DNA from: Chloroflexota bacterium
GTDB taxonomy: Bacteria > Chloroflexota > Anaerolineae > Caldilineales > Caldilineaceae
Length of the DNA: 64,000 bases
Direction of reading: 5' to 3'
Assembly: GCA_003451595.1 (NCBI GenBank)
Contig: DMDA01000019.1
Span: 62,359 to 126,358, forward strand
Part shown: positions 44,287 to 52,723 of the stretch, one piece after another
How positions within the stretch are numbered: the first letter of the stretch is position 1
How the letters are laid out: each line of letters begins with the position of its first letter
Notes under the pieces: model-generated
Told to the model about the DNA's origin: nothing
Database searches by the model: none
What the model saw: the letters and a program-made list of their open reading frames with translations, nothing else
Made by a program: the position numbers and the translations under genes

Positions 44287-45645
44287 CTACTCCGCAATTC
44301 CCGCGCGCGCAAACAACCGCGCACACGCTGCCCGCGCCTCTGCGAGCACCGCCTTTTCATCGACGACCAGCACTTCCTTGCTGCGCATCAGCACTTTGCC
44401 GTCGACGATCACCGTGTCTACGCTGCCGCTGTTGATGTTGTAGACTAGCGCCGACGCCACGCGATGCACCGGCATGGCGAAGGGCGTGTCAAGATCGACC
44501 AGCACCACGTCCGCCTTCTTGCCCACTTCCAGCGAACCGATCATCTGTGGCTGCCCGAAGGCATGAGAGCCGCCGCGGCACGCCATCCAAATGACATCTT
44601 CCGGCAGCAGCGCCATGGCGTCGAGCGTACTCACCTTGCCCGACAGCGCTGTGGTCTTGAGCACCGCCAACATGTCCTGGTTATTGTTGCTGCCGGGGCC
44701 GTCGGTCGCCAACGCCACCGTGATGCCGCGACGCCGCATCTCCGGCACGCGCGCCATGCCCGACGCCAGGTACATGTTGGCGACCGGACAGTGCACGACC
44801 ACACCGCCGTGCTGCTCCAGGAGGTCAAGTTCGTGGTCGTCGAGCCAGACGCTATGCACAAGCTGCACGTCAGGTCCGAGCGTGCCCAGCGCCGCCAGCC
44901 ACTCGACATGACGCAGCCCGCGCAGTTCCAGGTTCATCTCGACCTCTTTGCGCGTCTCGGCGATGTGGATCATCGAGCCGACGCCCCACGCCTTGCCCTG
45001 CGCATAGGTGCGCTGCATCGTCTCATCCGAACAGCCCCACGGGATCAGTGGCGCAAACTCGATGCGGATACGGTCGTTGGCGCGCCCGTGCCACGCCGTG
45101 TGGAGCCGGGTCATCTCTGCCATGATCTGGTCGGGCGTCTCCATGAAGGCGGGGTGATAGCCCATGTCCGTCCAGCCGCGCGCCAGCAGAAAGCGCACGC
45201 CTGTTTCCTCGGCGGCGCGGCAGACGCCATCGTCGTTGCCCGGCTCGGTGTGGATGTACTGATGATCGATCACTGCCGTCGCACCGCTACGGATATTCTC
45301 GATCAGCCCCAGTTTGGCGGCGACGTAAGCCTCTTCCTCGGTCAGCGCCTGGGCGACAGGCCAGATCGCCGCCGCCAGCCACTCTAGCAGCGGCTTGTCG
45401 TCCGCCAGTCCACGCAGAAAAGTCTGAAACAGGTGTGTGTGCGCATTGACCATGCCCGGCATCACCGCCATGTGTGTGGCGTCGATACGTTCACCGGCAG
45501 CCGCGCGCAGTGCTTCCGGCGCGGCGCCTGCACCGACCGCTGCGATTTTGTCATCCTCGATGTAGACATAGCCCGGCTTGTGCAGTGTGCCGGCGTCATC
45601 GACAGTCAGCACGGCGCCGTTTTCGATCAAGATAGAACTTCCCAT
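44287..45645 (-). CDS. Amidohydrolase, 8-oxoguanine deaminase/AtzB-TrzA-like
   Basis: About 452 residues. Metal motif VNAHTHLFQTFLRGLADD near residue 65 (HxH), MIHIAET and QLVHSVWLDD supply further histidines, and ATDGPGSNNNQDM supplies the catalytic Asp near 320. This set is typical of the cytosine/guanine deaminase-like branch acting on aminated purines or triazines. It should deaminate a purine-like compound in the cytoplasm. ATG 45645 is preferred; AGGA lies 10 bp before it. Confidence 0.87.
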   Translation of the reverse strand: MGSSILIENGAVLTVDDAGTLHKPGYVYIEDDKIAAVGAGAAPEALRAAAGERIDATHMAVMPGMVNAHTHLFQTFLRGLADDKPLLEWLAAAIWPVAQALTEEEAYVAAKLGLIENIRSGATAVIDHQYIHTEPGNDDGVCRAAEETGVRFLLARGWTDMGYHPAFMETPDQIMAEMTRLHTAWHGRANDRIRIEFAPLIPWGCSDETMQRTYAQGKAWGVGSMIHIAETRKEVEMNLELRGLRHVEWLAALGTLGPDVQLVHSVWLDDHELDLLEQHGGVVVHCPVANMYLASGMARVPEMRRRGITVALATDGPGSNNNQDMLAVLKTTALSGKVSTLDAMALLPEDVIWMACRGGSHAFGQPQMIGSLEVGKKADVVLVDLDTPFAMPVHRVASALVYNINSGSVDTVIVDGKVLMRSKEVLVVDEKAVLAEARAACARLFARAGIAE

Positions 45646-45753
45646 CGCTCTCAAATCCTCACTAAAAAATCGTAATCGGTTCTGTAGATTGCCTTGATTG
45701 TTCTGTCTGCGTAATCTGCGGTTGGATGTGGTGGTGGTCGTGTTTAGGTTTCT

Positions 45754-47376
45754 TTACCAGGCAACGTGCGTCACGCGCTGCGGGTTGCTGACCGGCGCCA
45801 GGACGATGCCACCCAGGAAGCCTTGCACGCGATACCCCGCGCTGACAAACTCGGCGGTGACGGGCATCCCCAAACCAACGCGCCGCGCATATTCCACCAA
45901 CACGGAACCGGGACGCAGCTCGACGCCAGCGCGACTCCACGCGCCGCTGCGGATCACTTCAAGCACGGCGGATGGCAGCTCGCTGGCCGCGTCGCTTGAG
46001 ATGGGCGCTGCTGCGGGTGGGGGCGCTGGTTCACCGCCGCCAGACACAAAGGGCAGGAAGATATTGTGGTCGCCCGTTGTAGGTGGTTGCGGCGTTGGCG
46101 GCTGCGGCGTTGGTTCAATGGGCGGTTCATTCGGTTGCGCCGCCACGCGCACGGCTTGCCAGACAACGAAGGTGGAGATGTGCATGTTGGCCGGCATGCC
46201 GCCGCCGCACATTACCTCAGCAGGCAGGCCGCGCGGCGTCCAGCACCATGGGCCTTGTTCGCCGCGCTCAGGCACATAGCTGGAGCCAAACATGACAATG
46301 TTGCCCCAGCCCGACTTGTCCTTCGTCACCGGGTAGCGATAATCGCCGGGGCCGCGCACATAGCCGTCATACGCCGGGTTGCCGAGCTGCTCGAAGCCAT
46401 CCGACCAAAAGAGCAATTCGTGGTTTTTGAGCTTGTTGCCGTTCAGATCAAGGATCAGCGCAAACAGGTGATGATCGGCGCCGGCGTCGTCGAAATACTC
46501 CGGATCACTCACCGGTTTGAGGTAGGCGTCGCGCGCCCACTGGTCGATACTGCCATAGACGCTTGACGGCTCCCAACTGCTATCGCGCGTGGTGAAGACA
46601 TCTTTGATGACGTAGACGACATTGTCGGGGCCGACCGCCGGATGGTCGGGACGCTCGGCAAGCGATTTGATCGATAGGTTCATTGGCCCAACCCACGTGC
46701 CTAACCGTCGTTCAACCGTCGGCATAGGTGCGGGCGGCTCAGGTGCGGGCGGCTCAGGTGCGGGTGGCTCAGGTGCGGGTGGCTCAGGTGCGGGTGGCTC
46801 AGGTGCGGGCGGTTCAGGTGCAGGCGGTTCAGGTGCGGGCGGCGTCGGCTCTTCGCCCGCGATCGATAACTGCCACACCGCAAATATGGAGATGCTTTGC
46901 CCATCGGTTGGTCGCCCGCCGCCGCACAGCATCTCTGCCTGGCCGGGCGGCGCCCAGCACCATGGCCCCTGTGCGCCATCGGCAGGATCATAGTTGCTGC
47001 TACTGAACATGGTGAAGGTTGCCCACCCGGTGTTGTCCTGGGTGGTGCGGTCGTTCGGCGTACTCGGATCGTAGCGATTGGTAAAGCGGATAGTCTGCTG
47101 GCGGATCAACGCGCCGTCAGCGCCAAGCACGGCGGCGTAGAGGTGGCTCGTCTTTTGCATCTCCATCATCACCGCCGGGTTTGCGTAGGCGTCCTTCGCC
47201 CATTGCTCGATGCCATAGCGCGCGCCAGTGACATTCCACGAACCGTCGATGGTCGTGAAAACATCCTTCAGCAGATAGACTGTGCTGCCCGGCGACGGCG
47301 CATCGACAGGCGTGATGCTGAGATTGAGATCGTCAAACCACATGGTCAGACGACGGGTCACAGTGGTTGTGGTCAT
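45754..47376 (-). CDS. Unrecognised protein with two copies of one domain and Pro-rich linker
   Basis: About 540 residues. Two homologous domains (about 10-165 and 220-390) share KDVFTT, QWAxDAY, GW-T-MF-SS, GAQGPWCW or GEQGPWCW, a Cys-Gly-Gly-Gly motif and VWQ. They are joined by PPAPE repeats, which arise from 15-bp tandem DNA. A second Pro-rich segment and DHNIFLPFVSGGG lead to an unrelated C-terminal region of about 110 residues. I do not recognise the domain. No signal peptide or membrane segment is seen from ATG 47376, which has AGGAGG 7 bp upstream. Confidence 0.75.
   Translation of the reverse strand: MTTTTVTRRLTMWFDDLNLSITPVDAPSPGSTVYLLKDVFTTIDGSWNVTGARYGIEQWAKDAYANPAVMMEMQKTSHLYAAVLGADGALIRQQTIRFTNRYDPSTPNDRTTQDNTGWATFTMFSSSNYDPADGAQGPWCWAPPGQAEMLCGGGRPTDGQSISIFAVWQLSIAGEEPTPPAPEPPAPEPPAPEPPAPEPPAPEPPAPEPPAPEPPAPMPTVERRLGTWVGPMNLSIKSLAERPDHPAVGPDNVVYVIKDVFTTRDSSWEPSSVYGSIDQWARDAYLKPVSDPEYFDDAGADHHLFALILDLNGNKLKNHELLFWSDGFEQLGNPAYDGYVRGPGDYRYPVTKDKSGWGNIVMFGSSYVPERGEQGPWCWTPRGLPAEVMCGGGMPANMHISTFVVWQAVRVAAQPNEPPIEPTPQPPTPQPPTTGDHNIFLPFVSGGGEPAPPPAAAPISSDAASELPSAVLEVIRSGAWSRAGVELRPGSVLVEYARRVGLGMPVTAEFVSAGYRVQGFLGGIVLAPVSNPQRVTHVAW
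46727..46846. repeat. 15-bp tandem repeat within a coding region, eight units
   Basis: Eight units of GGTGCGGGCGGCTCA with scattered substitutions encode the PPAPE linker of the protein above on the minus strand. Substitutions fall mostly at codon third positions, as expected if the amino-acid sequence is under some selection. Confidence 0.93.
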
Positions 47377-47699
47377 CCATGCACCTCCTGGTGGATGCAG
47401 CGTGATCGAGTGAACTGGTGTGTCGTGGGCGCCGCCAACAGCAAGCCGAGCAGAAATGCGCGCCTTACAGCAAGTGTCCCCAATCATCCTTGACAGGGTT
47501 GATAGGGTGGGAGGTGAGCTTCTCGTGCATGATGCAACTCATGAGTGTTACATTGGCTGGCGCTGTTCGGTCAGCATATGGGTGGGAAAGGCTTCCAAGT
47601 TGCTATGTATCATACCGGAAGCTGTTGCGGTTGCCAAAGTGGATTTGGAAGCCTGCGCACCGTGCGTTGCCACATCCCCTATGATACAATCGCAAGTCT
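47377..47699. other. Divergent intergenic region
   Basis: It separates the unrecognised two-domain gene and the first S41 protease gene, so it must hold two divergent promoters. TACAAT at 47685-47690 is a possible -10 very close to the protease ATG at 47700. Open frames here lack recognisable domains. Confidence 0.5.
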
Positions 47700-48896
47700 A
47701 TGCCTGGACGCAGAATCTTGGCCGCACTGACCGCCATGAGCATGGTCGTGCTGGCATTTGTCGCTGGATACGCCGCCTATCCGCTGCTGCATCCCACTGT
47801 CGCCCCAGCGCTGGAGGCGTCGCCTCGCACCGACGCAATGGCGACTTTTTGGCAGGTTTGGGATTTGCTTGACCGTGATTTCTACGGCGTCAAGCCCGAC
47901 GCACAGACGCGCACGTACGGCGCAATTGCTGGTATGGTAGCCCGTTTTGGCGATCCATACACTTATTTTGTGGAGCCGCAGCCGCGCACGCTGGAGCGTG
48001 ACCAATTAGCGGGCAAGTTCGGGGGCATCGGCGCCACGCTCGAACAAACTGACGCCGGGTGGCTCTTGCATCCTTTGCCAGATCAACCGGCAGCGCGGGC
48101 GGGCATCCTGGATGGCGACCGGCTGCTGAGGGTGGATGCAACGCCGATTACCACGACGATGACCAGCGAGGCTGTGATTGCGCTTGTGCGCGGCGAACCA
48201 GGCTCACAGGTGACGTTGCAAGTGGCGCGCACCTTGCCGGGCGGCGTAGTGGAGGAAAAGAGCTTTACCGTCACGCGTGCCGAGATCATGACGCCGAGCA
48301 TTGAGTGGCGGCTACTGGATAATGACCCGCAGGCTGCCGATATCGGCTATCTCCGCCACACGATCTTTTCTGAACGCAGCGCCGACGAGATGCGCCAGGC
48401 CATCGCGTCGTTGCAGGCGGCTGGCGCTACGCGGTTTATCTGGGATTTGCGCGGCAATCCGGGAGGGCTGCTCGACGTTGCGGTGACAATGGCGGATTTC
48501 TGGCTCGACGATGGCCTGATTGTGACAGAAACGAAGGCCGACGGCACGCGCAGGGAGTTCACCGCCACACCGGGGCAACTTGCCGCCAGTGCTCCGCTCG
48601 TGATGGTCGTTGACGGGGCGTCGGCCAGTGCAGCCGAGATTGTGGCGGGCGCACTGCGCGACCACAATCGCGCCAGGCTGGTCGGCAGCCAGACTTTTGG
48701 CAAGGGAAGTGTGCAGCTGATTCACGAACTGGGTGACCGCAGCAGTTTGCATGTGACAAACGCTGAGTGGCTGACGCCCAGCGGCCAACAGATCACTGGG
48801 CAGGGACTGACGCCGGATGTGCTCGTTGCCGAAGGTGAAGACCCGCTTACCGCTGCTATCGCTGCCCTGTCCGGCGATGAGGACGCCGGACCGTAA
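47700..48896 (+). CDS. S41-family C-terminal processing protease
   Basis: A 398-residue protein. An N-terminal hydrophobic segment (about 5-27) serves as signal/anchor. A PDZ domain (about 100-185) precedes the S41 core, with DGASASAAEIVAGAL (nucleophile Ser) and FGKGSVQ (Lys base). It should trim envelope proteins outside the membrane. A second S41 gene follows 33 bp later on the same strand, with the same architecture. Confidence 0.9.
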   Translation: MPGRRILAALTAMSMVVLAFVAGYAAYPLLHPTVAPALEASPRTDAMATFWQVWDLLDRDFYGVKPDAQTRTYGAIAGMVARFGDPYTYFVEPQPRTLERDQLAGKFGGIGATLEQTDAGWLLHPLPDQPAARAGILDGDRLLRVDATPITTTMTSEAVIALVRGEPGSQVTLQVARTLPGGVVEEKSFTVTRAEIMTPSIEWRLLDNDPQAADIGYLRHTIFSERSADEMRQAIASLQAAGATRFIWDLRGNPGGLLDVAVTMADFWLDDGLIVTETKADGTRREFTATPGQLAASAPLVMVVDGASASAAEIVAGALRDHNRARLVGSQTFGKGSVQLIHELGDRSSLHVTNAEWLTPSGQQITGQGLTPDVLVAEGEDPLTAAIAALSGDEDAGP

Positions 48897-48929
48897 GGTT
48901 TTGTGCTGTAAGTGAAGGATTGAAATTAG

Positions 48930-50222
48930 ATGAGTCAATCGGAAATTCACGGTCAACCCGCTGTCACCTCGAAATCCAATGTTGGGCAGCCGATCTTGAT
49001 CACGTGCCTGTCGCTCGCGGTCGCGGCGTTGCTCTTCGTTGGTGGGCTGGGCATTGGTTTTGCCGCTGGCAAGTGGAGCAGCGCGTCCGTCGCAAACGGT
49101 GCATCAGAAAGTGATGCGGGCGGCGCCGCTGCAGCGTTACGCGCCCAGTTTCCACTCTTCTGGGAGGCGATGGACATTCTTTATCGCGACTTCTACGGCC
49201 AACTGCCTGAATCCGACGACGCCATCTATGCAGCGATCCGCGGGGTGTTGAGCCAGATCGATGACCCCAACACCTCCTTCATGACGCCGGACGAAGCCAA
49301 CTATTTTCGTGAGAATCTGCAGGGCAGCTTCGAGGGCATCGGCGCACGCGTTGACTGGGACATAAACTTCGACACGGTGCGCATCGTCGAGCCGTTTGAA
49401 AATCAACCGGCATGGCGCGCGGGCATCAAGCGCGATGACCTGATCACTCATGTCGATGGCGAGGAGATCATAGGCACTGATCTGATGTCGGCAATCGACA
49501 AGATTCGTGGTCCAAAGGGCACGTCCGTGCGGCTGACAATTGTGCGCTTGACAGAAGAACAGCCCTTCGACGTTGAAGTCGTGCGCGACCGCATCGAGAT
49601 TCCCACCATCGAGACCGACACCGTCGGCGGTAACATCGCCTATGTGCGGCTCAACACTTTCAACGAAAATGCCGGCGATTTAGTGCGCGACGCGATACAG
49701 CAGGCGCTGGCGCAGAACCCTTCTGCCCTTATCTTTGACCTGCGCGGCAACCCGGGCGGGTTGCTGCGTCAGGCGGTCGAGGTGGCCAGCGTCTTCCTTC
49801 CCAAAGGTGAGCGGGTCTTGATTGAGCGCTACGCCGACGGTAAGGAAGACATCTATGTCACTGAGGACGAACCGGTGACGACCGACCTGCCAATGGTGGT
49901 GCTGGTCAACGAGGGCAGCGCTAGCGCCAGCGAGATTGTCGCTGGCGCCATCCAGGACATGGGGCGCGGCCAGTTGGTCGGCACGACGACCTATGGCAAG
50001 GGCAGCGTGCAATTGCCGCAAACGCTCAGCGATGGCTCGATCCTGCGCGTCACGATTGCGCGCTGGTTCACACCTGCCGATCGCACCATCGATGGCGAGG
50101 GACTGACGCCCGATGTAGTCATTGAACTGACAGAAGCGGATCGTCAGGCGCAGCGCGACCCACAACTCGACAAGGCTATCGAGTTGCTGGGCGGTGAAGT
50201 CGAACCGCTGCCAGTGGAGTAA
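48930..50222 (+). CDS. S41-family C-terminal processing protease, second copy
   Basis: A 430-residue paralogue of the previous protein. It has an N-terminal membrane segment (about 20-43), PDZ domain (about 120-205) and S41 core with NEGSASASEIVAGAI and YGKGSVQLPQ. Both catalytic Ser and Lys are present. The pair may divide substrates or act as a complex. smpB begins 7 bp after its stop, so the protease pair and the translation genes likely share a transcript. Confidence 0.9.
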   Translation: MSQSEIHGQPAVTSKSNVGQPILITCLSLAVAALLFVGGLGIGFAAGKWSSASVANGASESDAGGAAAALRAQFPLFWEAMDILYRDFYGQLPESDDAIYAAIRGVLSQIDDPNTSFMTPDEANYFRENLQGSFEGIGARVDWDINFDTVRIVEPFENQPAWRAGIKRDDLITHVDGEEIIGTDLMSAIDKIRGPKGTSVRLTIVRLTEEQPFDVEVVRDRIEIPTIETDTVGGNIAYVRLNTFNENAGDLVRDAIQQALAQNPSALIFDLRGNPGGLLRQAVEVASVFLPKGERVLIERYADGKEDIYVTEDEPVTTDLPMVVLVNEGSASASEIVAGAIQDMGRGQLVGTTTYGKGSVQLPQTLSDGSILRVTIARWFTPADRTIDGEGLTPDVVIELTEADRQAQRDPQLDKAIELLGGEVEPLPVE

Positions 50223-50229
50223 AGTCAAC

Positions 50230-50709
50230 ATGGCAAAAGAAAAGGAAGCCGCGCGCGGGGCGCGCACCGTGGCGACCAATCGCAAAGCGCGCCACGAATA
50301 TTTTATCGAAGAAACTTACGAGGCAGGCATCGTACTCACTGGCACTGAGATCAAATCGGTGCGCGCTGGCAAGGTGAGTCTACAAGAGGGCTTTGTCCTC
50401 ATCAAGGGTGGTGAGGCGTGGCTGCTCAACGTCAACATCGCTCAGTACGAGCAGGGCAATCGCTACAACCACGAAGAACGACGCGACCGCAAACTGCTGC
50501 TCAATCGCCGCGAGATCAACGCCTTGCATGAGGCGGCGACGCGACGTGGCTACACGCTCGTGCCCCTACGCGTCTACATCAATGAACGCGGACGCGCCAA
50601 GGTCGAGGTCGGCGTGGCGCGCGGCAAGCAACTTCACGACAAGCGCGAGACCATCGCTAAGCGCGAGAGTGAACGCAACCTGCGCCGGGTGCTCAAAGGT
50701 GACTGGTAA
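50230..50709 (+). CDS. smpB: SsrA-binding protein SmpB
   Basis: A 159-residue protein matching SmpB along its length: NRKARHEYFIEETYEAGIVL at the start of the barrel, GTEIKSVRAGKVSLQEGF, and the basic C-terminal tail after HDKRETI. It binds tmRNA and brings it to stalled ribosomes. ATG 50230 is the usual N terminus. The end overlaps the tgt start by 11 bp. Confidence 0.95.
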   Translation: MAKEKEAARGARTVATNRKARHEYFIEETYEAGIVLTGTEIKSVRAGKVSLQEGFVLIKGGEAWLLNVNIAQYEQGNRYNHEERRDRKLLLNRREINALHEAATRRGYTLVPLRVYINERGRAKVEVGVARGKQLHDKRETIAKRESERNLRRVLKGDW

Positions 50710-51835
50710 CCATCCCTCGCACATCGACCTGCCGCATGGCATCCTGCGCTTCCCCACTTTTCTGCCGGACGCCACACTAGGCGTTGTGCGCGCCGTTGAC
50801 AGCGGCGACGTCGAGGCGGCAGGCATCGACGCACTGGTGATGAATACATTTCACCTGATGCAGCAGCCCGGCACCTCGACGATCCAGGCATTGGGCGGGC
50901 TGCACGCCATGAGCGGCTGGCGCGGCCCCATCCTCACCGACTCAGGCGGTTTCCAGGCGTATTCGTTGATCCGTGAACAGCCGAAACTCGGCGCGCTCAC
51001 CGACAACGGCATCGTTGTGTGGCCGGAAGGCATGGCGCGCAAAATCCAGTTGACGCCCGAAAAGTGTGTGCAACTCCAAATCAGCTACGGCGCCGATATC
51101 GTGATGTGTCTGGACGACTGCACCCACGTTGATGATCCGGCGGAGGTGCAGGCGCTTTCCGTGCGCCGCACCATCGCCTGGGCAGAACGTTGCCGCACCG
51201 AGTTCGATCGGCTGTTGGCGCAAAAAAGGCAGTTGGAGCGCCGCCCCTTGCTCTTTGCCGTCGTGCAGGGCGGCGCCTCGGTGGAGCTACGCACGCGCTG
51301 CGCCGAGGCGTTGCTAGCGATTGGCTTCGATGGCTACGGTTATGGTGGCTGGCCGCTTGACGCCGACGGCAACCTGGTGACGGAGATGCTCAACCTGACG
51401 CGAAGCTTGATCCCAGTGGAGTATCCGCTGCACGGGCTGGGCGTCGGTCATCCCCTGAACATTACGGCGGCGGCAGCGATGGGTTATCAGACCTTTGACA
51501 GCGCCTTGCCGACGCGCGACGCGCGGCGGGGACGGCTGTATACGTTCACACGAACCTTGCCTTTCCCTGACGGTCGGGGTTCGGACGCCGCCCCTCGTCC
51601 CTCGCTCCTCGCCCCTGGCAACACCTGGTTTCGTTACATCTACATCACCGACGACAAGTACATCAAGGACGCGCGCCCGGTGGAGGATGGCTGCGACTGT
51701 GTCACTTGCCGGCGCTATAGCCGCGGCTATCTGCGGCACCTCTATCGCGCCAATGAGGCGGCCTTCCAGCGGTTGGCGACGATCCACAATCTGCGCTTCA
51801 TGGCGCGCCTGATGGAAGCCCTGCGTCATGGCTGA
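50699..51835 (+). CDS. tgt: tRNA-guanine transglycosylase
   Basis: About 378 residues. LTDSGGFQ (Asp near 80), VVQGG and GLGVGHP are the substrate-site motifs; FDSALPTR carries the nucleophile Asp. CDCVTC followed by a His is the zinc site. It exchanges guanine-34 of Asn, Asp, His and Tyr tRNAs for preQ1 on the way to queuosine. GTG 50699, with AAAGG upstream, is the likely start; the frame open further upstream runs through smpB. About 20 residues of low-complexity sequence after TFTRTLPFP are absent from the family; see findings. Confidence 0.9.
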   Translation: MTGNHPSHIDLPHGILRFPTFLPDATLGVVRAVDSGDVEAAGIDALVMNTFHLMQQPGTSTIQALGGLHAMSGWRGPILTDSGGFQAYSLIREQPKLGALTDNGIVVWPEGMARKIQLTPEKCVQLQISYGADIVMCLDDCTHVDDPAEVQALSVRRTIAWAERCRTEFDRLLAQKRQLERRPLLFAVVQGGASVELRTRCAEALLAIGFDGYGYGGWPLDADGNLVTEMLNLTRSLIPVEYPLHGLGVGHPLNITAAAAMGYQTFDSALPTRDARRGRLYTFTRTLPFPDGRGSDAAPRPSLLAPGNTWFRYIYITDDKYIKDARPVEDGCDCVTCRRYSRGYLRHLYRANEAAFQRLATIHNLRFMARLMEALRHG

Positions 51836-52658
51836 AGCGATGACTACTGCACTGGTTGATGAGATCGTGCGCACAGTGCTGGCAAGCGCCAAATACGCAG
51901 CGCTTGACCCTACCCTGGTTGCTGAGGTCGCCGCACAGGAGGTCAGCAAGGGACGACGGCGCAAAGATGCAATCAAAGAGGTCAAAACGCGGTTGCATCA
52001 GAGCGTAGGTGCATACTGGGATGGCCATACCAATTACGCGTCCTGGCGCGCCGCGCTGGAAGCTGTGCCTGACGATGCAGCACAAGAGACGCTGTTGCGA
52101 TCTATCATGCGCAGCCATCACTCGATGCGCGAGCGAATGCCGTTTTTAGAGCATTTCTATCGCACACTGCTCGACGCCATCGGACCGGTGCACAGTGTGC
52201 TTGACTTGGGCTGCGGGCTGCACCCGCTGGCGCTGCCGTGGATGGCGCTGCCCGCCAACGCGTTGTATCTGGCTTGCGACGTAGATCAAGAGCAGATCCG
52301 CTTTCTTGATTGGTGGCTGGCGCATTACCATCAGCGCGGGCGAGCATTTGTGTGGAATTTGCTCGACGGCGCGCCGCCGAGCGATGTGACCGGGCGTGTC
52401 GATGTCGCACTGCTGCTCAAGCTGGCGCCCTGTCTGGAGCAGTTGGAGCGGGGCATTATGCAGCGACTACTCGCCGAAGTGACAGCACGCGTGTTGATCG
52501 TTTCTTTCCCTGCGCAGAGTTTGGGCGGGCAACGCAAGGGTATGCTTGCCACTTATACAGCACAGATGGAAGCGCTGTTGACTGGACGCCTCTGGAGGGT
52601 TGAACGCTTCGAGTTTCCGAGCGAGCTGGTCTTTCGTGTACATCGTGAGATTACATGA
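51828..52658 (+). CDS. 16S rRNA methyltransferase, FmrO/Rmt (m7G1405) family
   Basis: A 276-residue protein. The N-terminal helical part has SAKYAALDP and RLHQSVGAYW. It is followed by HHSMRERMPFLEHFYRTL and then the cofactor motif VLDLGCGLHPLALPWM and ACDVDQEQIRF. This combination is characteristic of the aminoglycoside-resistance methylases that act on G1405 of 16S rRNA (FmrO, Sgm, RmtB). Here it overlaps tgt by 8 bp in a translation-related operon, so a housekeeping role or intrinsic aminoglycoside resistance are both possible. A hairpin terminator follows at once. Confidence 0.85.
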   Translation: MAEAMTTALVDEIVRTVLASAKYAALDPTLVAEVAAQEVSKGRRRKDAIKEVKTRLHQSVGAYWDGHTNYASWRAALEAVPDDAAQETLLRSIMRSHHSMRERMPFLEHFYRTLLDAIGPVHSVLDLGCGLHPLALPWMALPANALYLACDVDQEQIRFLDWWLAHYHQRGRAFVWNLLDGAPPSDVTGRVDVALLLKLAPCLEQLERGIMQRLLAEVTARVLIVSFPAQSLGGQRKGMLATYTAQMEALLTGRLWRVERFEFPSELVFRVHREIT

Positions 52659-52659
52659 A

Positions 52660-52696
52660 CACGCCTTCCGGGTGGGACGTATTCCCGGAAGGCGTG
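52660..52696. terminator. Hairpin between convergent genes
   Basis: CACGCCTTCCGGG pairs perfectly with CCCGGAAGGCGTG (13 bp) around an 11-nt loop, starting one base after the methyltransferase stop. There is no T-run, so it is a likely bidirectional structural terminator for the methyltransferase operon and the convergent gene. Confidence 0.7.
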
Positions 52697-52723
52697 CGGC
52701 GACATCGACTACGTGGTTGAGGC

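Noticed and set aside
50393..50698. About 100 extra N-terminal codons in frame with tgt
   Set aside because: They run inside smpB in another frame, are Ser/Arg/Ala-rich and unlike Tgt; GTG 50699 is the better start.
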